Positions 1-11,094 of a DNA stretch of 64,000 nt are shown here, one piece after another; positions within the stretch are counted from its first letter, which is position 1; each line of letters begins with the position of its first letter. A program made the translations under genes and the position numbers. The notes beneath the pieces were generated by a model. It was not told where the DNA came from. It made no database searches and saw only the letters and a list, made by a program, of their open reading frames with translations. The DNA is from Orobanche coerulescens (Eukaryota > Streptophyta > Magnoliopsida > Lamiales > Orobanchaceae): assembly GCA_033398695.1 (NCBI GenBank), contig CM065818.1, positions 37,906,001-37,970,000 of the forward strand, written 5' to 3'.

Positions 1-393
1 TATACTTAGTGGCCAACAAGGTACGTGCTGATTTTTGGGGAGCAAACCACGGGATCGGTACGAAGGATGATGGAAGACAAATGATACTAATCATGGGAGG
101 TCCAGTATTGGGTATTCGACATGGCCAATTGTATTATTCTTTCCGCTGTATTTTTCTCCCATCTTATGGGAGTGTTGTTGTGTTTTGGCCCTGTGCGGGT
201 ATGAGTTTTAAATCAGAGTTGTATATGACATTTTCATTGTATATATTGATGAAAGACCAAATCGGTCTACTGTTTCATTTGTTTAGCCATGTTGGCATTA
301 GATATGATGTCTTGTGTTGGTATCCAGCCTAGTAGATCCTCTTAAGAGGGTCTGTGGTGCTGTAATATCCTCAAATGGGTTGGTGGTATTACA
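1..393 (+). repeat. 3' end of the 5' LTR of element A
   Basis: It ends in GGTATTACA, directly before the primer site, and matches 5570-5940 of the other LTR with scattered substitutions. The rest of this LTR lies left of the window. Confidence 0.88.
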
Positions 394-398
394 TAATA

Positions 399-410
399 TG
401 GTATCAGAGC
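399..410 (+). other. Primer binding site of element A (initiator tRNA-Met type)
   Basis: TGGTATCAGAGC, complementary to the 3' end of plant initiator tRNA-Met, begins six bases after the LTR end. This is the standard position for priming minus-strand cDNA synthesis. Confidence 0.9.
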
Positions 411-3400
411 TTAGGTTGTGAAAACCTAGGCTGTCGAGTCAAGTCGTGTATTATCGAGTCTTGTCTTGTCGGATTGTGTCTGACTGAGTCGTGTCACAAT
501 ACGTCGTCTGAAATGTCGGACGTGATTAGTATCATGGTGCAACCATCATCTTCGTGCGACCTGTGGATGTAAGTATCCTCTTTTATGTGTATTACCTATG
601 TTGCATGACTCTGTTTATATGTATACCGTGAAGATCGAATTCGTATTTGACTTGTGGTATTTACGTGTGTAATGAACTAGATGTATTGATGGATTTGACA
701 CTGAGTGGTGTAGTATGATGTGAAAACTCGAAACATTAATGTGATTCGATAGGTGTATTGGTATTAGAGTTGATTGATAACTCATATATATGGTTTCGAC
801 ATGTGTTCGAATTAATGTTCCTTAGTTATGCCGTTAAACTCGGAAGAGATGGTTTGACGTATGTTGAAATTAGTGTTCTCGAGTTGTGTTTGTTGAACTA
901 GTGATTTTGATTGCCGTATGGGCATGTGTTTGAGAGTCAATTGTGATTGGCTAATTGTTGTTGTTTACAACCAGTGTGTTCCTATTAATAATTATATCAA
1001 CTGCGTGTTTGAAAATGATTTCCTAAAATTTCTTAGACCTGAGTGTATCGTGGAAAATCAGATTTCGAAAATGTTTTGACGATGCGGTCAAATGGCGGCG
1101 TATTCTGGATTTTGAAAAGTGATATGAATTTTGGCAAGCCAGACTTGTATTTTAAATGAAACCTTTCGATAGCATTTGAGAATTGTGTTTTGAAGTGTCT
1201 TGAGATATTTTGAGAAATGTTTCCCTCGTTAATCCCTTGTCGTGTTTGAAGGGGTTCTGAAAACAATTTTTACTTATCGGTTTTATTTTCCAATAACTCG
1301 AATATACGATTTTAAAAAAACTTTCACACTATCAAAATTTTTATATTTTAAATAAAAAATGAGATTTTTATTTTCAAAAATAAATAGTGAAAGAAGAAAA
1401 ATCTTACTCGAGTTAAACTCTGAACTCGGATTTGGAAAATTTTCTAAATTGAGTCGGTTAGCGTACGCTAATCCCATTTATAGTGTGCGTCCTAAATGGA
1501 TTTATTGCTTAAGGCGATATGCTAGAGTTGGAACTAAAGCAATTGCTTGTGAGGACCGAATGATTTGATTTACTGTCACGTTACCATTCTCGTTGGATAA
1601 TTATGGTTGTATACCTGGATGTTATGATGGCATGGTTTGATTTTCTTGTGGTTTCTATGATGTTATCCCGACGTGGTTGTGGATCTGTGGGAATGATTAG
1701 TACAGTATGAGTGTTTTCCCACTCGGGGATGGTTCGGCGAAACCTCTGGTGGTCGATGCCAAGAGGGCATGACCACCGAATCCACCTTTTTTTGTTCATT
1801 ATGATGATGTTGAGCGGTAACATGTGATTACCCTATGTGTTGCTAATTGTGATGATGTTGTTTCCGAAGAAATTTATATTTCGGAATGTTGGTTTGCAAT
1901 TGTTTTCAGAGGGCGATGATTAAAACTTATGATTCATGAATTTGGTAAAACAACCCGAGGTGTCATAAGTATTTCCAAATTTTATTTCGAAAAAATATAT
2001 GAATTCAAAGACTTTCTAATTATATTATTCGAATGGATACCTCATGGAGTTTTAAAAATAATTTTACTAATGGTTCACTACAACGATGTGTAGTTCGTTA
2101 CGACTGTCGTTGTATCGATATTGGTCGTAAGTTTTCCTGAAATTGGAAGTACAACTTCAGAGTTTTATTATGTGCCTTGTGATCGTCATGATTTTTATGA
2201 TATATTCTCTTTCTCATATTTTATGAAATGAACGAGTTTTATGATCATCTTTAATTACTCCATGATTTTACTATATTGGTCACTCTTGGTATAATTATCC
2301 TTGGAACCCATTTTCTTGTATCCTGAATGGATGTCCATCATTTCTTGTATCCTGAATGGATGTCCATCGGAGTTGCGCAACAGAAGCTATATATCTTTCT
2401 AACCTCCTATTTTCGGATAAATTTGAAAGGTGTCCCAGAGTAATCCGGAGATGCTACAATTTTGTTGCCTGAATTTCGAACTTCGTTGGTCTAGTGTGAA
2501 ACGATTAGATACCATGTGTGGTATATTATGGCCCTGATTATAACGATAATGATCATTAATTTTCTGTTGATACGGTTATGTGATCCGTTAGTTACGATCA
2601 TAAGTTTCAATTGTTGCAAGTGTAATTTTTGTATTCGAGTAATTATCCGGATTGGGTATTTTGATCGTGTTGCTAATTGTTGCCTTATGTTGATTTGTTG
2701 TGCTGAGTTGGCACTTTGGTATATTATCTAGCGATGTTGTGTTTCATCGTGTTGACTGGGTGTCCGCTCAGTATGCCGAGGGGCACAGAGTTCAGTTGTA
2801 CGAATTGGTTACTGAGTCTTTCGAGGCACTGACTCCAGCACCGATATCAGGATCGACTCTGAGAAGTCCCTGAAAGGAGTAGTCTGCCAGTTGCTTGCTA
2901 TAGACTCATTTGTGTTCGTTGATACTTTCTTAACTTGTTCTGTTCTTCGCTTTTTATTGTTCGGATGAGTGTGATATTGTTTCGTATTAACCCGTTTATT
3001 GTTGTGACCGTTCCGAGTTCGGTTCATTTCTCGTGAGCCATATGCGAATGAACGTCTTGTAGTTCTTACAAGTTCATTTAATGCCTTGAGTTGAGGTGTG
3101 AACTCCGGAATTGTTGTTGGATCGTTGTTGTTCGATCTCGTATCGTGCTTTTGAGCGTTTGGGCCACTTCGTAATTTCCTTAAGTTTCGGGAAATTATCT
3201 TCGTAGTTGATCCTCCAAACCTTTGGACTATCGGAATTTCATACTTGTTCAGCGTTAGGCTCGTGGTTTGGTTATCGTGAGGTTCGGAGTAATCAACCGT
3301 ATTGATTTTTGTTCGTCGCCTGTAATGCTCTGGCGTAGCGAATCGAACTGTATGGGCTCTGTACTGCAGCAGGTAACATTTGTTGTCTTAGGTTGTCTTG

Positions 3401-3420
3401 CGTTGATTGTTTCATGCTTT

Positions 3421-3439
3421 AAGTTTCGGGACGAAACTT
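3421..3439 (+). promoter_or_regulatory. Conserved hairpin upstream of the polypurine tract (A)
   Basis: AAGTTTCGGGACGAAACTT is a perfect 8 bp stem with a 3-base loop, seven bases before the polypurine tract. The same hairpin sits in the same place in B, C and F. Confidence 0.7.
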
Positions 3440-3445
3440 CTTTTT

Positions 3446-3457
3446 AGTGGGGTAGAA
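3446..3457 (+). other. Polypurine tract of element A
   Basis: AGTGGGGTAGAA directly precedes the 3' LTR start TGTAATAACTGAG. This is the expected plus-strand primer. Confidence 0.85.
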
Positions 3458-3627
3458 TGTAATAACTGAGAATTTCATTTCCGGTCATTTTGAATTATTT
3501 GTCGGTTGTACCGGTTATTTTGTTCCGTTGATGATTATTTGGAATTTCTTCCCAATGTTGTGTACGGTATGAGGTATCGTGTTGTGTTGAGTTTCCGGAA
3601 CTGTCCTGCATGCCTGTGTAGTAGGCA

Positions 3628-3952
3628 TAGCGCACGCTAATATTCGTGAGTAGCGCACACTACCGGGATAGGCCGAGACAGTCCAGAAGTTACTGCACTC
3701 GACTGGGAGTTCGGTAGCGCACGCTATGCATCTTTATAGCAAGCTCTAAGGTGCAGCAGTTAGCGCACGCTACGGGAGGGTAGCGCACGCTAACTGGTAG
3801 TTCTTGGGCAGTCCAGAAGCCACTGGACTGGTACTGGGGCTCGTTAGTGCACGCTAATACTTAGCTATTAGCGCATGCTAACTGTAAGTTTGGCAGAACA
3901 CTTTGTATTGTGGCTTCGATAGCACGTGCTAGAACATGTTGAGCGCACGCTA
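3628..3952 (+). promoter_or_regulatory. Array of nine TAGCG-NN-CGCTA palindromes in U3 (element A)
   Basis: Near-copies of TAGCGCACGCTA start at 3628, 3651, 3715, 3761, 3781, 3845, 3869, 3920 and 3941. Start-to-start distances are 23, 64, 46, 20, 64, 24, 51 and 21. Arms TAGCG/CGCTA are conserved around a variable centre. The last copy ends 10 bases before the TATA box. Part of the array is a 130 bp duplication (units near 3675 and 3808). Confidence 0.75.
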
Positions 3953-3962
3953 GTCTGTCTGG

Positions 3963-3970
3963 TATATAAA
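3963..3970 (+). promoter_or_regulatory. TATA box of element A 3' LTR
   Basis: TATATAAA lies between CTGTCTGG and CCGGACAG, an 8 bp inverted repeat with one mismatch. A pyrimidine-rich leader follows. Confidence 0.7.
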
Positions 3971-4863
3971 CCGGACAGGAGGCTTATATTCTCATTTCCT
4001 CTTCATTTCTTCATTCCTCCTCGGATGTGAGACAAGGGCGACTAGGGTTCGTGGTCTTGGCCGTTTTTGTTCCATTCCAAGGTGTTTTGGAGTATCCTAG
4101 GTGATTGTAACATCACCTAATCCATTGTTCTTCGTCGGATCGAGGTAATTTCCTTGATTTCACTAGAGTTGACTTTTTTAGAGATTTGTTCTTCATCTCG
4201 TATTCCATCTGATTTTGACGAATCGATTTGTGTTAATGATGTTGTTAAACATGTTCTATGGATTGTGTATCCATATCTTATATTCGTTCAACCGGACTGA
4301 TGATTTTAATGTTCTTGAGAAACCGTGAACATTTAATGTTCGATTAAATGTTCCTATGAGTTTTCCTTCTTGGGTTTGAGGCGATTTCCGTTGTTATTGG
4401 TCTTGATACTCATTGTGATCGTGTTTTCATTGTGTCTTGAGGAAGTTGTAGGTGTTCGAGGTTTTTCGGTCGAGCCGCATTCGTTGGAGTTTTCGGTATC
4501 AATTATCGAGGTAAGTATCTTGCCCATACATTTTATGTTCCGTCGATATAACAAGTTGGTAATCGATAATGTGTGTTACTTGAGTATTTAACATGAACTT
4601 CCGAGAGAAGTAATATATATTCAAAAGAGTCCTTCATTAATACCCTTGTGTGTGTTTGGGAACAAATGAGTATAAGGGTTATATTGTAGCGTGCTTGTGA
4701 ATTGGAATATGTTATCTTCGTATTATGTGGATATAATAACTATCTTCTCTTGTCAAGTGTTGTATGTTGAAATACTTACTCGTTTGGTGAGTGTGTAATG
4801 TTCTGTTGAAATGTTTGTTGACTCCTTTATGAGGAGGTGATACTATTCATTGTGGTTCGAGAA

Positions 4864-5090
4864 GTATATATATATCCCCTCGTGGTGTATGATTGTATAT
4901 ATTCACTCTGGGAGGGTCCGACGGGGCCTCAGAGGGTTCCGTTGCCTTTGGTGCGGTTCCACGAATATTTTGGATTAACCACTCTGGGAGTATATATATA
5001 TCCCCTCGTGGTGTATGATTGTATATATTCACTCTGGGAGGGTCCGACGGGGCCTCAGAGGGTTCCATTGCCTTTGGTGCGGTTCCATGG
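4864..5090 (+). repeat. Two copies of a 126 bp tandem repeat in LTR A
   Basis: Copies begin at 4864 and 4990 with GTATATATATATCCCC and carry GGGTCCGACGGGGCCTC and GTGCGGTTCC. Similar CCGACGGGG-type subrepeats sit at the matching place in the LTRs of F and, more loosely, B and C. Confidence 0.85.
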
Positions 5091-5944
5091 TTAATCACGT
5101 ATGTATTGAAATGAAATGCTATGAGATTTGGTTACTCCGAAATACTAATCTTAAGGTTGGTAATGTGAGGTTCGTTATCTCGATGATTGGTAATATGAGA
5201 TTGAATATCTCGATGATTGGTATTTTGGAAAAATAAACCATTGAGCTGTGACCCTAAGTGATTTTTGAAAAGACAAAGATTATTTAATCCTAGGAATATT
5301 CTTCTAAAAACTCCCGAGATCTTCAAAATGCTTGATAAGTTGTTTACTTGTTTTATTACTGCCTTCTGTGGCTTTTAATCATCTTGCCCAAATAAACATA
5401 TCGGGTAGTATTTCGCGGTGTTTGATTCGTTGATTATCCAAGATTACTACATTCTTGGAATATGATGTGTATGGCTCGTAATTGCACTTTATACTTGCAC
5501 TAGCAAAATAGTGGAATTTTGCTAACCTCCGAGTAATCGGGGGTGGATGTCTATATTGCATTCAGGTATGTGAAGATTCTTGGGGAGCAAACCACAGAAT
5601 CGGTACGAAGGCTGATGGAAGATAAATGATACTAATCACAGGAGGGCCAGTATTGGGTATTCGAGATGGCTGAATTGTATTATTCTTTCCGCTGTATTGT
5701 TCTCCCATCTTATGGGAGTGTTGTTGTATTTTGACCCCTGTGCGGTTATGAGTTTTGAATCAGAGTTTAATATGACATTTGCGTTGTATGTATTGATGAA
5801 AGACCAAATCGGTCTACTGTTTCATTTGTTTTGCCATGTTGGCATTAGATATGATGTCTTGTGTTGGTATCTAGCCTAGTAGACCCTCTTAAGAGGGTCT
5901 GTGGTGCTGTGATATCCTCAAACGGGTTGGGGGTATTACACTAG

Positions 5945-6023
5945 TTACGATCGTAAGTCTCGAATGTTACGGTCGTAAGTGTGAAGTGTTACGGCTGTAA
6001 GGGCATGTTTGTTATGGCCGTAA
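5945..6023 (+). promoter_or_regulatory. Four TTACG-NN-CGTAA palindromes, 22-23 bp apart (element B 5' LTR)
   Basis: Copies start at 5945 (TTACGATCGTAA), 5967 (TTACGGTCGTAA), 5989 (TTACGGCTGTAA) and 6012 (TTATGGCCGTAA). They are the downstream half of the array kept whole in the 3' LTR; element A inserted exactly at the first copy. Confidence 0.8.
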
Positions 6024-6026
6024 CGT

Positions 6027-6050
6027 GCTGCTGGTATATAAACCAGCAGC
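6027..6050 (+). promoter_or_regulatory. TATA box inside a perfect 8 bp inverted repeat (element B 5' LTR)
   Basis: TATATAAA (6035-6042) is flanked by GCTGCTGG and CCAGCAGC, which are exact reverse complements. It lies four bases past the last palindrome. The 3' LTR copy (11327-11334) keeps the TATA box but the left arm has changed. Confidence 0.75.
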
Positions 6051-6956
6051 AGTCTGTTTTGCGGGACAGAAACCCATTTTTCCCCTCTCTCGTTTCTCTT
6101 TGCGATTTTGGGGCCAGAGGTGATTTTGGAGATTTAGGAGTCGATCCTCATCAATTCGGGAAGCCTAATGCGTGTCAATCATCATCCTCTCTTTCGTTCG
6201 TCTGGATCGTAGGTAAATTCTTTGAATCCCTTAGGGTTGACTTTCAGGAATTTTAATCTTGAATCCGACTTTTATCCAATTTGGGTGGTTCAATTAGGGG
6301 TGTATGATGTTGTTGAACATACTCTATGGGTTGTATATCCATATTTTGGTTTTGTATAAACCGAATCGTTATTTTTATGTTCTTGGGAGAATATTGAACG
6401 TTTAGTGTTCGATTAAGTGTTTCAATGGGATCTCGTAGGGTTTCAGGGCGTTTTACATTATGTTTGATTATTACGTTAGTAATAATCTTGTTGTTGTTTT
6501 CTGCGGGGGTTGTAGGTAGTCGAAGTTTTCCGGTCGGGCCGTGTTCGTCGGAGTGTTCGGTATCGGTTATTGAGCCAAGTATCTTGCTTATACTATTTGT
6601 GTCTTGTAGATAGAAATTACGTGTTGAGTTATGATAGTTGATTTACCTTTTGTAATCTTAGTCCGAGTGAATTGATCATGAATTAATTGCTATGATTGTT
6701 GGGAGACGGTTGTGCTATTCTTGAATGACCAGCATCATGGAAGTGTGTTGGATATGATAATCGTACTGTATTGGTTGTACACTTGGGTGTGTACTGTATT
6801 GTGTGTATGTTGTGTATTGTTGATAGTGGTGTTTGAATTGTCGATATTGCATTAAATGCGGTGGTTGTGTAAAGTTGTCATAGTCAATATGATTGATTGA
6901 TCGTATTAGTATTGGTGTAATGTGAACATGAATGTTGTGTGCTGTGTTGCTAAGTT

Positions 6957-7340
6957 CACTCGTGTGGGTTTGACGAGGCCTACGAGGATTCATGGCACAG
7001 GTCCATGAGATCAGAACTTAGTATGTGGTGCTGAGGTCCAATCTTGCGGGTCAGACGAGGCCTACGATGACACATGCCACAGGTCCATGGAGTCGGGACA
7101 CAGTACGTCCAACCATGCGGGTCCGAGGGGACCTACGGTGACACGTGACACAGGTTCACGGGGTTGGGACTAGTTGTTGTGATTGGTTAAGCCCGTGTGG
7201 GTTGTTAAACCTACGAAGACACATGACGGGGGAGCACGGTGTCATGAATGTGTGTTTAGATTATTATGTTTTGGTTAAGTCCGTGTGGGTTGTTGAACCT
7301 ACGGAGACACGTGACAAGGGATCACAGTTTCATGAATTAT
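6957..7340 (+). repeat. Five diverged 75-90 bp subrepeats in the 5' LTR of B
   Basis: Units begin near 6963, 7038, 7117, 7196 and 7285 with TGTGGGTT or TGCGGGTC and carry CCTACGRNGACACRTGAC. The same block is at 24650-25045 in the 3' LTR. Confidence 0.75.
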
Positions 7341-8107
7341 GTTTTGTAAATCAAAGTTTTGAAAAAAAGTTTTTATGAAATGAATGTTGGGTCGAGCCCC
7401 ACGTGATTGTGAAAAATGTTTCCATGTTGTAAATTGTTGCGATACGAACTGAGATTTGGTCTAAGACAATAAAGTCCTCGAAAAGGTTTTGCAATACAGG
7501 ACTCGAGGTCCTAAAGGTTTTCTAGTCCTATAATGCCCGAGATAAGGATTTTATTTTCAAATACTTCTTTACTTGTTTTCAAAATTCTAAAACCTCTCGG
7601 GAATGCTTTGGTAGTTGTTTGTCGTATCTAATTCGTGGTTACTATTTGCTTGCTACATTTCGTATGGTTATGATACTTGTACTGGCAAATTCGAATTGCT
7701 AACCCTTTAAATGGGGGAAATGTGTTTCATGCATTTCAAGTATACTCAGTAGGAGGGAGCAATCACAGGATCGGCACGGGAGATGATGAGCTACGGTACT
7801 AATCGAGAGTGAGAGTTTGGTTTGGTTTTGTCGTCCTTTCAAGTTGTAATTAGTCTTCCGCTATACTGTACTTCGACCTCTGCGTGGGTACTATTGTAAA
7901 GAGTTATTTTCTGTTGGATTGAGTCGTACGACCTCATCGGTCCATGAAGTTTACTTGTGTTTGACCTTAACGGTCCATTTTGTTATGTTGGTTGACCCCG
8001 ACCGGTCGAGCATTTAGCTATTCTATGGAGTCCATCCTGGTAGACCCTCATGAAAAAAGGTATAAGGCGTGTAATATCCCCATGTGGATTTGGGGGTGTT
8101 ACATTTA

Positions 8108-8120
8108 TGGTATTAGAGGC
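8108..8120 (+). other. Degenerate tRNA-Met primer site of element B
   Basis: TGGTATTAGAGGC, five bases past the LTR end at 8103, resembles TGGTATCAGAGC with a substitution and an extra base. The next bases match the region after element A's primer site. Confidence 0.75.
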
Positions 8121-9122
8121 TAGGTTGTGGAAACCTAGGCTGTCGGGTTGAGTCGAGTCGTGATTTGTCGAGTCGTGTTTTGGTCGTGTCATCCGAGTTG
8201 TCGAGTTATCTGAGTTGTACGTTAGCACAGTATGTTGTCTAAGATGTCGGTTGAGATTAGTATCGTAGACAACCATCATCTTCGTGCGACCTGTGGATGT
8301 AAGTCTTCTCTTTTATGTGAGATATCTGTGTTTCATAATTTCAATCATGTTCATGTTGTGTGATAAGGTCCATGTTTGATCTTGTGGTATACCGCTTGTG
8401 TATTGAACTGAATGTATTGATGGTCTGGACACCGAGTGGTGCAGTATGATGTGAAAGTCGTGAACCTTGATGTGTTCTAGGAAATGTATCGACGGTAGAG
8501 TTTATGAGAAACTCAGATGGATGGTTCTGACGTGTGTTTAGACTTGATGTTCACGAGTTGTATTGATTGAATTGGTGATCTTGTATGTCGGATGGGCATG
8601 TGGTTTAAAGTAGGTTATTTTTGGGTAATTGTAATTATGTCCGCTTCGTGTGGATTTGGAAACGTTTTTCTGACAGATTTCATAGATTTAAGTTTGTCGT
8701 GGAAAATCGATTTTCGAAAATATTTTGACGGCGCGGTTAAACAACGTTTTGTTTGGATTTTGAAATTGGTTGAACTTTGACGAGTTGGTCATGTATTTTT
8801 CAAATGACACCTTCAGACAATATTTGAAATATGTGTTTTAGAGTATTTCGGACATTGTAAAATATTACCATCATTTTTGGATATGTTGAAAGGATTTTGG
8901 AATATTTTTGATTTGCAAAGCGACTTTCATTTCGGAACTAAAAACATTTAATGTGTCGGTGTGTTGAGGCTAAGTCATTGCAACAAGCTTGTTATGTTGT
9001 TATACTCGTCATAGAATCTTGCAGTATTTCTAAGTGTCGGAATACATTGTTAGAAGTTGTTCCTTTACCTTTGGAGCCATTTTGAGGCTGCTGTGTTAAT
9101 TTTGCTGTTCTGCAGTTAGTGG

Positions 9123-9263
9123 TTACGACCGTAAGATGTTTGTCGTTACGGCCATAAGCTGTTAGCGGCCGTAAGCTCCTAGTTTTTATGGTCGTAAGTT
9201 GTATGCTATTACGGCCGTAAGCTTGTGACTGTCATGGCCATAATCTTGTTGTTACAGCCGCAT
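9123..9263 (+). promoter_or_regulatory. Second palindrome array, in the internal region of element B
   Basis: TTACGACCGTAA-like copies start at 9123, 9146, 9163, 9186, 9209, 9232 and 9252, spaced 23, 17, 23, 23, 23 and 20. They match the motif and period of the LTR array but lie 240 bp upstream of the gag start, far from either LTR. No clear TATA box follows. Confidence 0.65.
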
Positions 9264-9498
9264 TTGTCTTCTTTATCGGTCGTTTGATTTCTATTGAAAC
9301 GGTTATATGGTCCGTCAGTGACGACCGTAAACTTTATCAATTGTAGCAGTAATGTTTGTACTCGGTTGCTTATCCTGTATAGATATTATTGTCGTGTTGT
9401 TAATTGTTGCCTTATTTTGTATGTGCGTTGTGGAATTATTTGAGTGAGTTGATTCTGTGATGTTATTGTTTATTGCACTGAGTAATTATCTGCTCAGT

Positions 9499-10606
9499 AT
9501 GCCAAGAGGTCGAGGCCGTGGTCGTGGTTGTGGACGTAATCAGGAGCATGGGAGGGCACTCGCTCGTTGTCGAGTGCAATCAGCTCAGTACAGATGGTCG
9601 GGATGACCATTCGCGTGATCAAAGGCAATCAGCTGGAAGTAATGTTGCTGTTGGCGCCGCCACCATTCTTTGTCAGGTGGTTGACCAGTTTGCGCAGATG
9701 AATCAAGCAGTGCACCGGAATGAACCTCCCGAGCGGGATAATGGAGCTAGTAGGTGGTTGCGAGAGGTGATGAGAATGCATCCATCTCGTTTTACGGGTT
9801 CCTCTGACTTGTTAGGTTGGTAGAATTGGATCTTACAGTTGGGAAGAATATTTGATGTTGTGGCATGTCCGATGAGAGAAGGGTACATACTGGTCAGTAT
9901 CTTCTCGATAAAGAAGCTGCAGACTTGTGGCAGGCCATAGCGCCTACAGATCGTACATCTACTTGGGCTAAGTTTAAGACTGCCATGGAGACAGAGTACT
10001 GCTCGTTGCCTATCCACGAGTGCAGGATCGTTGAGTTTTTCTCGGCTACGCCCCAGATGTGCTGATATCCCAGGCGATAGTCGATTATAATCGGCAGCTG
10101 GGTTACGTTCGTGATCAGGTGATAAGTGAAGCGGACAAGATCCGATACTTCAATATGCGCATGAAACCCCATATCCGTGAGAGTATGGCTCCACTCATGT
10201 GTACCACTTTGAAAGAGTATCAGGACCGAGCTTTAGCAATTGAGATGGCTGTTTCCGTGACAGAGGCTAGTTCAGGAGGTAAGAGGCACAAGACCTCGGG
10301 TAACTTTTCCATAGGTCAGACAAGTGACTTCCATGAGACTGTGACTTCGCATTATTTTCTAGGAAGACTTCCAGCTCGTTTAATCCATCTAACCGTATTA
10401 CTCCGGTGGCGAGTAAGGTGAGCGGTACAAATATGTGTTTCAACTGTAGCCATGTGGGTCATACTCGAAAGAATTATCGCTCAACACAAGTTAATTATTT
10501 CAAGTGTGGTCATTTAGGACATCAAGCGGTGCATTGCGAGTCCGTCAATGAGATGTTTGGGGACCGAGGTCCCGCCCCTACTCGTGGTAGGCCCATTGGT
10601 GCCTAG
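9499..10606 (+). pseudogene. gag: Damaged gag (capsid/nucleocapsid) of element B
   Basis: Gag proteins form the virus-like particle and bind RNA. The ATG at 9499 opens an Arg-Gly-rich start (MPRGRGRGRG), as in Tekay-type gag, but meets a stop after 35 codons. The gag body continues in other frames: 9518-9823 (RWLREVMRMHPSRFTG), 9865-10065, 10059-10421 (QLGYVRDQV...KPHIRESM) and 10406-10606 with two zinc knuckles (CFNCSHVGHTRKNY, last Cys lost, and YFKCGHLGHQAVHC). It is homologous to F's gag at 39584-40320. At least four frame breaks make it non-functional. No protease follows; the polypurine tract is about 130 bp downstream. Confidence 0.85.
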
Positions 10607-10713
10607 TGTCGGTAGCGTGTGTGTTATATTGTGGAATATATCTTGTATGATTATTTGACACTCATTGTTTGAATTCTTGTGATTTATTTTGAGACACTAA
10701 CGTTTTTTATTTT

Positions 10714-10732
10714 AAGTTTTGGGACGAAACTT
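10714..10732 (+). promoter_or_regulatory. Conserved hairpin upstream of the polypurine tract (B)
   Basis: AAGTTTTGGGACGAAACTT is the same hairpin as in A with one C-to-T change that still allows a G:U pair in RNA. Confidence 0.65.
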
Positions 10733-10737
10733 ATTTT

Positions 10738-10750
10738 TAGTGGGGTAGAA
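10738..10750 (+). other. Polypurine tract of element B
   Basis: The tract ends AGTGGGGTAGAA and directly precedes the LTR start TGTAATACTCGG. Confidence 0.85.
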
Positions 10751-11094
10751 TGTAATACTCGGTATTTTTGTTTTCTGTCATCTCGTATTGGTTGTCTTTT
10801 TACACCGGATATTTTTCCATTGACATTAAATCAGAATGATTTTAACGTGATACTCTGTGTGTTAGTGTAGTGGTCTTAGTCGAGTGTGACTTGTTGTCGC
10901 ATGTGTCTTTTGATTGAGTATGTGTTGTGGCATTGTACATCGTGCTTGTGGTATTGCATGTTGAGTTGCATAATTTGTTCGTTATTATTTTGGAGCATTT
11001 GAGTAATCGGGGCATTGTCGAACGTCTGATCGGTCTGTCAGAGAAGTTGGGAGTTACCATTGTGTTCAGCAGAACACAACAACCGTATATATTA

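Larger units (their letters stand above)
394..3457 (+). other. Internal region of element A, essentially non-coding
   Basis: No reading frame here resembles a retrotransposon protein. At 2769-2790 the sequence CAGTATGCCGAGG matches the context of element B's gag start (9495), but the frame does not continue as gag, so the rest of gag has been lost or replaced. A perfect 14 bp palindrome, TTAGCGTACGCTAA, lies at 1458-1471 and matches the motif family of this element's LTR. The last 400 bases (about 3050-3457) are homologous to element C 14601-15416 read on the minus strand. Confidence 0.75.
1..5940 (+). mobile_element. Element A: non-autonomous Ty3/gypsy-like LTR retrotransposon, left end outside window
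   Basis: The order is end of a 5' LTR (1-393), tRNA-Met primer site (399-410), internal region (394-3457), polypurine tract (3446-3457) and 3' LTR (3458-5940). The last 390 bases of the 3' LTR match bases 1-393 closely, which identifies the LTR pair. No gag or pol reading frame survives; only a gag-start-like ATG context at 2773 resembles element B. It therefore fits a large non-autonomous LTR derivative. The sequence right of 5940 continues element B's LTR, so A inserted into B. CTAGT (5941-5945) is the expected right-hand target duplication; the left copy is outside the window. Confidence 0.85.
3458..5940 (+). repeat. 3' LTR of element A (2483 bp)
   Basis: It starts TGTAATAAC and ends GGTATTACA. 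In order it holds a palindrome array (3628-3952), a TATA box (3963), a pyrimidine-rich leader, and a 126 bp tandem repeat (4864-5090) in the downstream half. Open frames seen on both strands across the tandem repeat are products of the repeat, not genes. Confidence 0.9.
5941..8103 (+). repeat. 5' LTR of element B, part right of element A
   Basis: It corresponds to 11233-25799 of the 3' LTR with C and D removed. It contains four palindromes (5945-6023), a TATA box (6035), a GT-rich stretch (about 6760-6900), five subrepeats (6957-7340), and ends GGGGGTGTTACA. It provides the empty site for both C (near 6436) and D (near 6826). Confidence 0.9.

Noticed and set aside
9..332. Open frame in the LTR end of element A, repeated in part at 5697-5879
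   Set aside because: Lies in LTR sequence, resembles no protein family, and the sibling LTR breaks the frame.
4837..5098. Overlapping frames on both strands with internal protein repeats
   Set aside because: Products of the 126 bp tandem repeat; frames open on both strands at once are expected there.
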